Origin: Phocaeicola plebeius | GTDB taxonomy: Bacteria > Bacteroidota > Bacteroidia > Bacteroidales > Bacteroidaceae | DNA: 9,608 nucleotides | Reading direction: 5' to 3' | Assembly: GCA_004558305.1 (NCBI GenBank) | Contig: SFDG01000076.1 | Span: 1 to 9,608, forward strand | Part shown: in pieces, positions 1 through 5,990 of the stretch | Layout of the letters: the number at the start of each line of letters is the position of its first letter | Position numbering within the stretch: position 1 is the stretch's first letter | The notes under the pieces: model-generated | Database searches by the model: none | Told to the model about the DNA's origin: nothing | The model's input: only the letters and a program-made list of their open reading frames with translations | Translations under genes and position numbers: made by a program

Positions 1-334
1 TCCAAAGCAGGAACCAGATTGAGAACTTTGGGGGACTAAAACAACTTTCTGTTGGGAATATTTAACAAATGGACTGAAACTTGCTGCAATGTGGGTTAAG
101 ATATTGTTAAATTTCCCTTCAACAGTTTTCCGCAGGAGCGGCAGGTTCATTGTTGGTCTTCCGGTCGGCTGCCTGTCCTTTCGCGCGTACTTTTTTATTA
201 TGCCTTTTCGTGGTTCATTCTTAAGCCGTACCCAAGGCCGTCCGTGAATCGTGATTCCCTTTTTATGTACTTTTGATGGCTTGTTTGACGGATTGAGGAA
301 GATATTGTGTTTTTGCAGCGTAAAGTAGGAATAT
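1..334. other. Stretch without a supported gene
   Basis: I see no gene here that I can support. Plus-strand frame 3 is open from the left edge to a TAA at 63-65 and could be the last 20 codons of a gene lying outside the window, but it is too short to identify. On the minus strand one frame is open from about 348 to the left edge (116 codons), with an ATG at 148-150, but I recognise no domain in it and see no promoter for it. A nested inverted repeat at 54-117 is described separately. The stretch lies downstream of the tRNA-Lys terminator and could be decayed sequence or the edge of an insertion; that is inference. Confidence 0.5.
54..117. repeat. Nested inverted repeat / potential hairpin
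   Basis: The left arm GGGAATATTTAACAA (54-68) is matched by TTGTTAAATTTCCC (104-117) as its reverse complement, except for one missing base. A second small palindrome, TTGCTGCAA (81-89), sits at the same centre of symmetry, about base 85. The left arm spans the TAA that closes the open frame at 3-65, so it could be a stem-loop at the end of that transcript. No clear T-run follows 117, so it is not a textbook intrinsic terminator. It could equally be the terminal structure of a small insertion element. Confidence 0.5.
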
Positions 335-369
335 AAAGAAAAAAGCGATTACCTGATTTAGATAATCGC
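335..369 (-). terminator. Intrinsic terminator of tRNA-Lys
   Basis: On the minus strand GCGATTA (complement of 363-369) pairs perfectly with TAATCGC (complement of 345-351) around an 11-nt loop. A T6-C-T3 tract follows, the complement of 335-344. The stem starts about 10 nt after the mature tRNA 3' end, as expected for a monocistronic tRNA transcript in this phylum. Confidence 0.85.
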
Positions 370-378
370 CCCTTTCTG

Positions 379-451
379 TGATTCGCTTGGGGCTCGAACC
401 CAAGACCCCAACATTAAAAGTGTTGTGCTCTACCTGCTGAGCTAGCGAATC
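379..451 (-). tRNA. tRNA-Lys (anticodon TTT)
   Basis: This 73-nt cloverleaf, read on the minus strand, decodes lysine AAA/AAG codons. The acceptor stem GATTCGC pairs with GCGAATC. The D-arm is GCTC/GAGC around AGCAGGTA. The anticodon stem CAACA/TGTTG encloses the loop CTTTTAA, giving anticodon TTT. The T-arm TTGGG/CCCAA encloses TTCGAGC, and the discriminator base is A. The 3' CCA is not encoded (CAG follows), so it must be added by the CCA-adding enzyme. A promoter at 483-514 and a terminator at 335-369 make it a stand-alone unit, divergent from the metallopeptidase gene. Confidence 0.97.
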
Positions 452-482
452 ATCCTTGTTGCATCTTTCTCGATTGCGGGTG

Positions 483-514
483 CAAAGGTACGGCTTTTTG
501 CGGTAACTTCCAAA
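483..514 (-). promoter_or_regulatory. Promoter of tRNA-Lys
   Basis: On the minus strand the -7 element TACCTTTG (complement of 483-490) matches the Bacteroidetes consensus TAnnTTTG exactly. A TTTG -33 element (complement of 511-514) lies 20 bp upstream. The expected transcription start is near 476, about 25 nt before the mature tRNA 5' end. This is the housekeeping sigma-ABfr promoter type. Confidence 0.8.
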
Positions 515-559
515 TGTTTTCCGAAGATTTTTTAATTAGTCTCAATAATCGGAAGGGAA

Positions 560-592
560 TTGAAGGGGCCTATCGTTTTTTTTCTATCTTTG
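560..592 (+). promoter_or_regulatory. Promoter of the metallopeptidase gene
   Basis: TATCTTTG at 585-592 matches the Bacteroidetes -7 consensus TAnnTTTG. A possible -33 element, TTG at 560-562, lies 22 bp upstream, slightly further than usual. The predicted start near 599 gives a leader of about 60 nt that is A/T-rich and has no obvious Shine-Dalgarno sequence, which is normal for this phylum. It diverges from the tRNA-Lys promoter, with about 45 bp between the two -33 elements. Confidence 0.7.
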
Positions 593-658
593 TCTGCGGA
601 TTGGCAAGCTATTTGTAAGACATACCTTATTTAATTATATTGCAAAAGAGAAAAGACT

Positions 659-1333
659 ATGTATTGGATTTTATTTATCGGAATTTCCCTGCTCAGCTAT
701 CTGGTGCAGGCGAACCTGAAGGCGAAGATGGAGAAGTATGCGCGTCTGGGAATCGGTGGCGGCATGACCGGAAGGGACATTGCCGAGAAGATGTTGCGCG
801 AGAACGGTATCTATGACGTACGGGTGACCAGTACCTCGGGGATGCTGACTGACCATTACAATCCGGCCAACAAGACGGTGAACCTCAGTGAGGGGGTATA
901 TAACTCCAGCAGTGTGATGGCGGCTGCCGTGGCGGCTCATGAATGCGGACATGCCGTGCAGCATGCGCGGGCCTATGCCCCGTTGCAGATGCGGTCGGCC
1001 TTGGTGCCGGTGGTGCAGTTCTCGTCGTCCATCGTGTCGTGGGTGTTGCTGGCGGGCATTTTCCTAATCGATACTTTCCCCCAGCTCATGCTCATCGGCA
1101 TCTGCCTGTTTGCCATGACCACGCTGTTCAGCTTTATCACCCTGCCGGTGGAGATTGATGCCAGCCGCAGGGCCTTGGTATGGCTGCGATCGGCGGGCGT
1201 GACCAATGCCTATAACCAGCACCAGGCGCAGGATGCGCTGAAGGCGGCGGCTTATACCTACGTAGTGGCAGCCCTCAGTTCGCTGGCCACGCTGGTGTAC
1301 TATGTGATGATATTTACGAACCGGCGCGACTGA
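659..1333 (+). CDS. YugP-type membrane zinc metallopeptidase
   Basis: The 224-residue protein matches the YugP-like putative zinc-dependent protease family (Pfam Zn_peptidase_2), whose physiological substrates are largely unknown. Residues 94-98 are HECGH, an HExxH motif in which both His should bind zinc and Glu95 should activate water. The preceding stretch, with TDHYNP at 64-69 and NLSEGVY at 75-81, is typical of the family. Residues 164-170 (VEIDASR) form the second conserved block and probably supply another metal ligand, Glu166 or Asp168; that is inference. Hydrophobic segments near 1-18, 115-138, 142-163 and 198-219 indicate an integral inner-membrane protein. The length is normal for the family. 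The ATG at 659 begins directly with the N-terminal membrane helix. hisS follows 63 bp downstream with its own promoter, so co-transcription is optional. I am sure of the family, not of the cellular role. Confidence 0.92.
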   Translation: MYWILFIGISLLSYLVQANLKAKMEKYARLGIGGGMTGRDIAEKMLRENGIYDVRVTSTSGMLTDHYNPANKTVNLSEGVYNSSSVMAAAVAAHECGHAVQHARAYAPLQMRSALVPVVQFSSSIVSWVLLAGIFLIDTFPQLMLIGICLFAMTTLFSFITLPVEIDASRRALVWLRSAGVTNAYNQHQAQDALKAAAYTYVVAALSSLATLVYYVMIFTNRRD

Positions 1334-1337
1334 ACTG

Positions 1338-1368
1338 TTTTATATTCGGATTTTTTAGTGTAATTTTG
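1338..1368 (+). promoter_or_regulatory. Promoter of hisS
   Basis: TAATTTTG at 1361-1368 fits the Bacteroidetes -7 consensus TAnnTTTG. The -33 position holds only a weak match, TTTT at 1338-1341. Transcription would begin near 1375, giving a short leader of about 20 nt before the ATG at 1397. No T-box-like or other riboswitch structure fits in such a leader. Confidence 0.65.
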
Positions 1369-1396
1369 CGCCGACTTATTAATTATACGATTGACT

Positions 1397-2761
1397 ATGG
1401 CTACAAAACCCGGCATTCCGAAAGGAACACGCGACTTTTCGCCCGTAGAGATGGCGAAACGCAACTATATATTCAATACCATCCGTGAGGTATTCTACTT
1501 GTATGGATTCCATCAGATTGAGACTCCTGCCATGGAGAATCTTTCTACCCTGATGGGCAAATACGGCGAGGAAGGCGACAAGCTGCTCTTTAAAATCCAG
1601 AACTCGGGCGACTATTTCTCGGGGCTGACGGATGAGGAGCTGCTGAGCCGCAACGCTGCCAGACTGGCGAGCAAGTTCTGCGAGAAGGGCTTGCGCTATG
1701 ACCTGACTGTCCCCTTCGCCCGCTATGTGGTGATGCACCGCGATGAAATCAGTTTCCCCTTCAAGCGCTTCCAGATTCAGCCTGTGTGGCGGGCCGACCG
1801 TCCGCAGAAAGGACGCTACCGGGAGTTCTACCAGTGTGATGCCGATGTGGTGGGCAGCAATTCGCTGCTCAACGAGGTGGAGCTGGTGCAGATGATTGAT
1901 ACCGTGTTCCGCAAGTTCGGCATTCGGGTGTCCATCAAGATCAATAACCGCAAGATTCTGACGGGTATCGCTGAAATCATCGGCGAAGCGGACAAGATGG
2001 TGGACATCACGGTGGCTATCGACAAGCTGGACAAGATCGGACTGGACAACGTGAACGCCGAACTGGCTTCGAAGGGGATTCCGCAGGAGGCTATCGACAA
2101 GCTGCAGCCCATTATCCTGCTGAGCGGCACCAACGAGGAGAAGCTGGAGACACTGAAATCGTTGTTGGCGGCCAGCGAGACGGGCCTGAAGGGGGTAGAG
2201 GAGAGCGAGTACATCTTGAAGACGGTGGGTGCCCTGGGCGTTCGGTCGGAAGTGGAACTGGACTTGACACTGGCCCGCGGGCTGAACTATTATACGGGAG
2301 CCATCTTTGAGGTGAAGGCGCTTGATGTGCAGATTGGCAGTATCAGCGGTGGCGGACGTTATGACAATCTGACAGGTGTCTTTGGCATGGACGGCATGTC
2401 GGGGGTAGGCATTTCGTTCGGTGCTGACCGCATCTACGATGTGCTGAACCAGCTGGATCTGTATCCGAAGGAAACGGTCAATGCGACCCGCCTGCTGTTT
2501 GTGAACTTTGGGGAAGCAGAAACGGCCTTCGTGTTGCCTGTCCTCGCCAAGGTTCGTGCGGCCGGTATCCGCGCGGAGATTTATCCGGACAGTGCGAAGA
2601 TGAAGAAACAGATGAGCTATGCCAATGCCAAGGCGATTCCGTTTGTCGCCATCGTGGGAGAAAACGAGATGAACGAAGGCAAGGTGATGCTGAAGAATAT
2701 GGCGACTGGCGAGCAACGCCTGTTGTCTCCCGACGAGCTGCTGGAGGCCTGTCGCGGCTGA
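1397..2761 (+). CDS. hisS: Histidyl-tRNA synthetase (HisRS)
   Basis: This 454-residue cytoplasmic class II synthetase activates histidine with ATP and charges tRNA-His. The N-terminal KGTRDFSP (residues 9-16) opens the catalytic core. RYDLTVPFARY (100-110) is the form seen in the eukaryote/archaea-like HisRS group, where E. coli-type enzymes instead have RPEGT. Motif 2 spans about 125-150, with Arg140/Arg142 in GRYREFYQCD. The histidine-recognition peptide LARGLNYYTG is at 291-300. Motif 3, a glycine-rich GGGRYDN followed by GISFGADR, spans about 318-345. Residues from about 364 to the end form the HisRS anticodon-binding domain. I chose the ATG at 1397; a TTG six bases earlier in the same frame would add only two residues and is unlikely to be used. 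The gene has its own promoter and converges on rmuC. Nothing appears truncated. Confidence 0.97.
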   Translation: MATKPGIPKGTRDFSPVEMAKRNYIFNTIREVFYLYGFHQIETPAMENLSTLMGKYGEEGDKLLFKIQNSGDYFSGLTDEELLSRNAARLASKFCEKGLRYDLTVPFARYVVMHRDEISFPFKRFQIQPVWRADRPQKGRYREFYQCDADVVGSNSLLNEVELVQMIDTVFRKFGIRVSIKINNRKILTGIAEIIGEADKMVDITVAIDKLDKIGLDNVNAELASKGIPQEAIDKLQPIILLSGTNEEKLETLKSLLAASETGLKGVEESEYILKTVGALGVRSEVELDLTLARGLNYYTGAIFEVKALDVQIGSISGGGRYDNLTGVFGMDGMSGVGISFGADRIYDVLNQLDLYPKETVNATRLLFVNFGEAETAFVLPVLAKVRAAGIRAEIYPDSAKMKKQMSYANAKAIPFVAIVGENEMNEGKVMLKNMATGEQRLLSPDELLEACRG

Positions 2762-2808
2762 CGGCTTCGATGTAAACGCAAAGGCACAGAGGCCACAAAG
2801 TTTTTTTT
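2746..2808 (+). terminator. Weak terminator candidate after hisS, with GCAAAGGCACAGAGG-type repeat
   Basis: A run of eight T (2801-2808) lies 40 bp after the hisS stop. GGCCTGT (2746-2752, in the last codons of hisS) can pair with ACAGAGGCC (2786-2794) with a two-base bulge, but six bases separate that stem from the T-run and the loop is long, so the terminator call is tentative. Bases 2780-2800 contain the near-tandem units AAGGCACAG and AGGCCACAAAG. From memory this resembles low-complexity repeats dispersed in Bacteroidetes genomes; I could not check that. Confidence 0.3.
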
Positions 2809-2858
2809 CTGAAGCAAGGCTGTTGTTGAAGCTATTCTGTCCAGATTCTTCACTACGT

Positions 2859-2962
2859 ACCCATGACGAAACTGTAGGGGCAGACCTATGTGTCTGCCCG
2901 GAAACATCCACCTTGGCATTCCTTGAATTTTGATACACCTTCCTACTGTTTTCGTCATGGGT
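2859..2962. repeat. MITE/REP-like inverted-repeat element
   Basis: The left arm ACCCATGACGAAACTGTAGG (2859-2878) recurs as its reverse complement at 2942-2962, with 19 matching positions, one substitution and one inserted T. Next to the left arm is a perfect hairpin: GGGCAGAC (2878-2885), loop CTATGT, GTCTGCCC (2892-2899). Symmetry may extend weakly outward to TCAC (2850-2853) and GTGA (2969-2972). The element has no coding capacity and no T-tract. It lies in the convergent gap between hisS and rmuC, where non-autonomous miniature elements and REP-type palindromes are tolerated. It would be transcribed into the 3' ends of either neighbour and could stabilise or separate the two transcripts; that function is inference. 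Confidence 0.75.
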
Positions 2963-2988
2963 GGCGAAGTGAGGGCTAACGATGGCTG

Positions 2989-4218
2989 CTACTGCTCGTC
3001 CCCCTTCATCAGTCGCGGGGAGAATTTCTTTTTGGGGGTGATGCCCAGGTCTTTCAGCATTTCTGCCTGACGGATGACATTGCCGGGACCGGTGGAGAAC
3101 TGGCGGAAGGCGGCTTCGTAGGTGGTGGAGGCCGACTTCAAGGAGTCGCCTATCCGTTCGAACGATTCGGTGAAGAGTACCAGCTTTTCATAGAGGGCAG
3201 TGCCTCGTTTGACGATGTCCTGCAGGTTCTTTTCCTGGTATTCCCGTTTCCACAGGTCCAGTGCCAGCCGGAGGGCGGCAATCAGGTTCGTGGGACTCAT
3301 CAGTACCACCTTTTTCTGATAGGCATAATTCCACAAGTTCGGGTCGGTCTGCAGAGCCAGCACATAGGCCGGTTCGTTGGGAATGAACATCATGACGAAA
3401 TCCAGTGCCTTCCCATTGTATTTTGAATAATCCTTTTGGCTCAGTTCGTCGATATGGGCGCGGACCGAAGCCATGTGTGCCTTCAAGGCAGCTTCCCGTC
3501 CGGCGGTGTCGGAGGCTCCCACGTAGGAGGCATAGGCCGTGAGCGACACTTTCGAGTCGATAATCACCTGCCGCTGGTCGGGGTAGACCACCAGCACATC
3601 CGGTTGCAGCCGTTGCCCTTGTTCGTTCCGCAGCGGTTCCCCCTGTTCATCTTTCAGAAATTCCTGCCGGAAATACTCCTCTCCTTCTCGAAGTCCTGAA
3701 TTCTCCAGGATGGTTTCCAGTATCATTTCCCCCCAGTTTCCCTGAGTTTTCGAGTCCCCTTTCAGCGCACGGGTCAGGTTGTTGGCATCGTCACTGATCT
3801 GCTTGTTCAGCTGCACCAGTTCCTTGATGCGGTCTTCCAAAGAGAAACGCTGTTTCGATTCTTTGTCATACACTTCCGCCACCTGCCGCCTGAACTCTGC
3901 CAGGTTGTCGCCGAGCGGTTTCAGCAGGGTGCCAATCCGTTCTGCGCTGAGGCGGTTGAAGCTTTCCGTCTTCTGCTGGAAGATCCGGTTGGCCATGTTC
4001 TCGAATTCCAGGTTGAGCTGCCGGTGCAGCTTTTCGGTCTCTGCCTGCTGGTGGTCCAGTTTTTCCTGCAGGGCTTTCCGCTCGGCGGCCATCAATTCTG
4101 CGCTATGGCGTTGCTGCAGCTCCATCTGTGCCTGCAGGGCCGTGGTTTTCCGGGAGGCGGCCAAATAGCCTGCCAGCGCACCGGCCGCTAATCCAATTAA
4201 TAAATAGACAAGTTCCAT
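2989..4218 (-). CDS. rmuC: RmuC family DNA recombination protein
   Basis: The 409-residue protein belongs to the RmuC family, named for limiting recombination at short inverted repeats in E. coli; its biochemical activity is not firmly established. Residues 3-20 form an N-terminal membrane anchor, residues about 24-90 are an Ala/Gln/Glu/Leu-rich coiled coil, and the conserved nuclease-like core follows. GNWGEMILE (160-168), PDVLV (206-210) and IIDSK (219-223) supply Glu164, Asp207 and Asp221-x-Lys223, which fits a PD-(D/E)xK-type active site. The conserved MFIPNEPAY is at 277-285 and SPTNLIAALR at 308-317. The length is normal for the family. The ATG at 4216-4218 lies about 30 nt from a good promoter. 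The gene is downstream of susD on the same strand but is separated by a terminator, so it is probably independent. The convergent neighbour is hisS. Confidence 0.95.
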   Translation of the reverse strand: MELVYLLIGLAAGALAGYLAASRKTTALQAQMELQQRHSAELMAAERKALQEKLDHQQAETEKLHRQLNLEFENMANRIFQQKTESFNRLSAERIGTLLKPLGDNLAEFRRQVAEVYDKESKQRFSLEDRIKELVQLNKQISDDANNLTRALKGDSKTQGNWGEMILETILENSGLREGEEYFRQEFLKDEQGEPLRNEQGQRLQPDVLVVYPDQRQVIIDSKVSLTAYASYVGASDTAGREAALKAHMASVRAHIDELSQKDYSKYNGKALDFVMMFIPNEPAYVLALQTDPNLWNYAYQKKVVLMSPTNLIAALRLALDLWKREYQEKNLQDIVKRGTALYEKLVLFTESFERIGDSLKSASTTYEAAFRQFSTGPGNVIRQAEMLKDLGITPKKKFSPRLMKGDEQ

Positions 4219-4244
4219 GATAATGCTTTAATAAAGTGAGACTG

Positions 4245-4275
4245 CAAAGATACAACTTCTTTGGCAGACAGGAAA
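4245..4275 (-). promoter_or_regulatory. Promoter of rmuC
   Basis: On the minus strand TATCTTTG (complement of 4245-4252) matches the -7 consensus TAnnTTTG. TTTC (complement of 4272-4275) lies 19 bp upstream as a one-mismatch -33 element. The predicted start is near 4238, giving a leader of about 20 nt. The -33 element overlaps the T-tract of the susD terminator. Confidence 0.7.
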
Positions 4276-4341
4276 GAGAAAAACCGAACACCCGTCAGTC
4301 CACTTACGGGGAATCCGCAAATGAGCTGGCGGGTGTCGGTT
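4273..4341 (-). terminator. Intrinsic terminator of the susC-susD operon
   Basis: On the minus strand AACCGACACCCG (complement of 4330-4341) pairs with CGGGTGTTCGGTT (complement of 4282-4294): 12 pairs with one bulged T. A TTTTTCTCTTT tract follows (complement of 4273-4283). The loop is unusually large, about 35 nt. The stem begins roughly 30 nt after the susD stop codon. It should end the operon before rmuC. Confidence 0.8.
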
Positions 4342-4372
4342 CAGCAACGTGCCTATGATGTCGGCAGTTCAG

Positions 4373-5968
4373 TTACTTTTTGGTAGGATAGCCCACGGTC
4401 TGCTCCAGCAACGGGTCGTTGTTCATCAGACTGACATTGATGGGCCAAAGCACCTTATAGGATTCTGTACTCTTGTCCAATACCGGTACCAGTTGGCCTT
4501 GATCCTCATAGGCGGCATCCTTGGAGAACACTAAGGGCTGGTGGTCGGCATCCTGCAGGCGGAGCAAGTCGAACCAACGTTTTCCTTCGCCGACAAATTC
4601 CTTGTCGCGCTCTTTCAGAATGGCCAGTTCGTTCTCGGCAAAAGTGCCGTTGGCGTAGGCTACTTCCGAAGAGTAGTTGTCTCCGTAGGCGCGCTGGCGA
4701 ATCTGGTTGATGTAAGGAGAAGGATCGTTGTTCATCGCGTTGGCGATTTCAGCTTTCATCAATACGGCTTCGGCATAACGGTAAAGGATGACATCGGGGT
4801 CGAAGTAGTGGGTGCCGTTGCTGTTCTGGCCGAAGAATTTCTTCAGGTAGCAAGCGAAGACACCGCTTTCGTTGTAGGCTTCGAGGAACGTACCGGCACG
4901 GCGGCTGTCGGTCTTGTCGTACGACTTCACCAGGCTCTCACGGATCTGTTCGTAGTGCAGTCCTTCTCCGTAGAGTTCGAGGGGGTCGTTGCCCAATTCA
5001 TTCCCTTCTTCATCAAAGACTTTGTTACCGTTGAAGTTGTTGTGGTAGAAGAACCTGCGGAAATAATCCTTGTTGGTGTACTCGTCCTTGTCGCCATACA
5101 GTGCCAGAATGGTTTCGTCGTTATCCTTGCCCCAGCTGGTGTACAGGGAAGCGAAATCATCTTCCAGCTTATAGCCCAGACCGTCCAGCTTGTTCAGGGC
5201 ATTCATCGCTTCGTTGAGGTCTGCCTGGCTCATGGTTGCCGTATGGGGCTCTTTGGCATCGGGGACGGTCGCTTTGGCCGACCAGAGGTAGACATCCGCC
5301 TTCAGCATCAGCGATGCGCCGAAATTCCAGAAATACTTGGATTTGTTCTTTTCGCTGGTGGCCTCGAAAGACTTCACGGAGGTTTCCACATCCTCCTTGA
5401 TCTGCTTCAAGGTCTGTTCGGCAGTGGCGCGTTCCATATAGAGGTCGGGCGCACTGACGGTGCCTTTGTCCACCTTTACGGTCAGTTCCAGAGGTACACC
5501 GCCGTAGGAACGGTAGAGCCAGAAGTAGTAGTAGGCACGGAGTCCATAGGCCACTCCTTTGTAGTAGTCTTTCTTCGATGCGCTCAGGAAGTCGCAGCCG
5601 TTTTCCAGGTTTTCAATCATGTGGTTCACCTGAAGCAGCTTGCCGTAGAATCCGCCCCAGTCGCTTTTCAGCGGAGTGTCTTCACTGATCAGGTTCTGTA
5701 CATAGCTGCCATAACGGGTCTGCGTACCTTCGATGGTCATTCCCAAGGTGGTTGTGGCACCGCGCAGTTCGCCATATTCCATGTTCTGGCTGACGAGTGC
5801 TTCACGAAGGTTGTTGTGCAGACCTATGCTGAAGAGGTTCACTTGGGCTTCGTTCTGCCAGAAGTTGCCGGCTCCATAGTAGTCCTGGGGAGCCAGGTCG
5901 AGATTGTCGCACGACTGGAACGCCATAGGGGTCAACAACAGCAGTGCTGCATAAAATATCTTTTTCAT
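4373..5968 (-). CDS. SusD/RagB-family outer-membrane nutrient-binding lipoprotein
   Basis: The 531-residue lipoprotein is the surface-exposed substrate-binding partner of the SusC-like channel, over which it closes as a lid. Residues 1-19 are a signal peptide ending FQS before Cys20, a lipobox for signal peptidase II; the following DNLD is acidic, which suits export to the outer leaflet. The N-terminal SusD-like part includes the TPR-type helix YGLRAYYYFWLYRSYGG (141-157). The C-terminal RagB/SusD domain shows VILYRYAEAVLMKAEI (393-408), INQIRQRAYG (420-429), LKERDKEFVGEGKRWFDLLR (451-470) and the terminal WPI/NDPLLEQTVGY block (508-527), all hallmarks of the family. It lies 22 bp after the susC-like gene on the same strand, so it is co-transcribed with it, and an intrinsic terminator follows. 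The bound ligand cannot be inferred: no enzymes neighbour it and family ligand sites vary. Confidence 0.96.
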   Translation of the reverse strand: MKKIFYAALLLLTPMAFQSCDNLDLAPQDYYGAGNFWQNEAQVNLFSIGLHNNLREALVSQNMEYGELRGATTTLGMTIEGTQTRYGSYVQNLISEDTPLKSDWGGFYGKLLQVNHMIENLENGCDFLSASKKDYYKGVAYGLRAYYYFWLYRSYGGVPLELTVKVDKGTVSAPDLYMERATAEQTLKQIKEDVETSVKSFEATSEKNKSKYFWNFGASLMLKADVYLWSAKATVPDAKEPHTATMSQADLNEAMNALNKLDGLGYKLEDDFASLYTSWGKDNDETILALYGDKDEYTNKDYFRRFFYHNNFNGNKVFDEEGNELGNDPLELYGEGLHYEQIRESLVKSYDKTDSRRAGTFLEAYNESGVFACYLKKFFGQNSNGTHYFDPDVILYRYAEAVLMKAEIANAMNNDPSPYINQIRQRAYGDNYSSEVAYANGTFAENELAILKERDKEFVGEGKRWFDLLRLQDADHQPLVFSKDAAYEDQGQLVPVLDKSTESYKVLWPINVSLMNNDPLLEQTVGYPTKK

Positions 5969-5990
5969 AATTGTCTTCTCAATTTAGTGA

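Noticed and set aside
89..247. 52-codon plus-strand open frame
   Set aside because: It starts inside the nested palindrome, has no promoter and resembles no known protein. A length like this is expected by chance.
268..275. TACTTTTG, a match to the -7 promoter consensus on the plus strand
   Set aside because: There is no -33 partner, and it would transcribe antisense into the tRNA-Lys terminator and gene. The motif occurs by chance often enough.
379..451. tRNA-Lys as an integration (att) site for a mobile element in 1-334
   Set aside because: No second copy of the tRNA 3' end and no integrase gene is visible in the window, so there is no direct evidence.
938..952. Assigning the HECGH peptidase to the M48 (HtpX) family
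   Set aside because: The motif surroundings (TDHYNP and NLSEGVY before it, PVEIDASRR after it) and the 224-residue length fit YugP-type Zn_peptidase_2 proteins rather than HtpX.
1391..1396. Alternative TTG start for hisS, two codons upstream
   Set aside because: The ATG at 1397 is the better start codon and the next conserved residues follow it directly. TTG starts are rare in this phylum.
1379..2938. 519-codon minus-strand open frame spanning all of hisS
   Set aside because: It lies antisense to an unmistakable hisS, has a low-complexity His/Leu/Gln/Val-rich translation with no recognisable domain, and is explained by the codon bias of hisS, which leaves few stops in the opposite frame.
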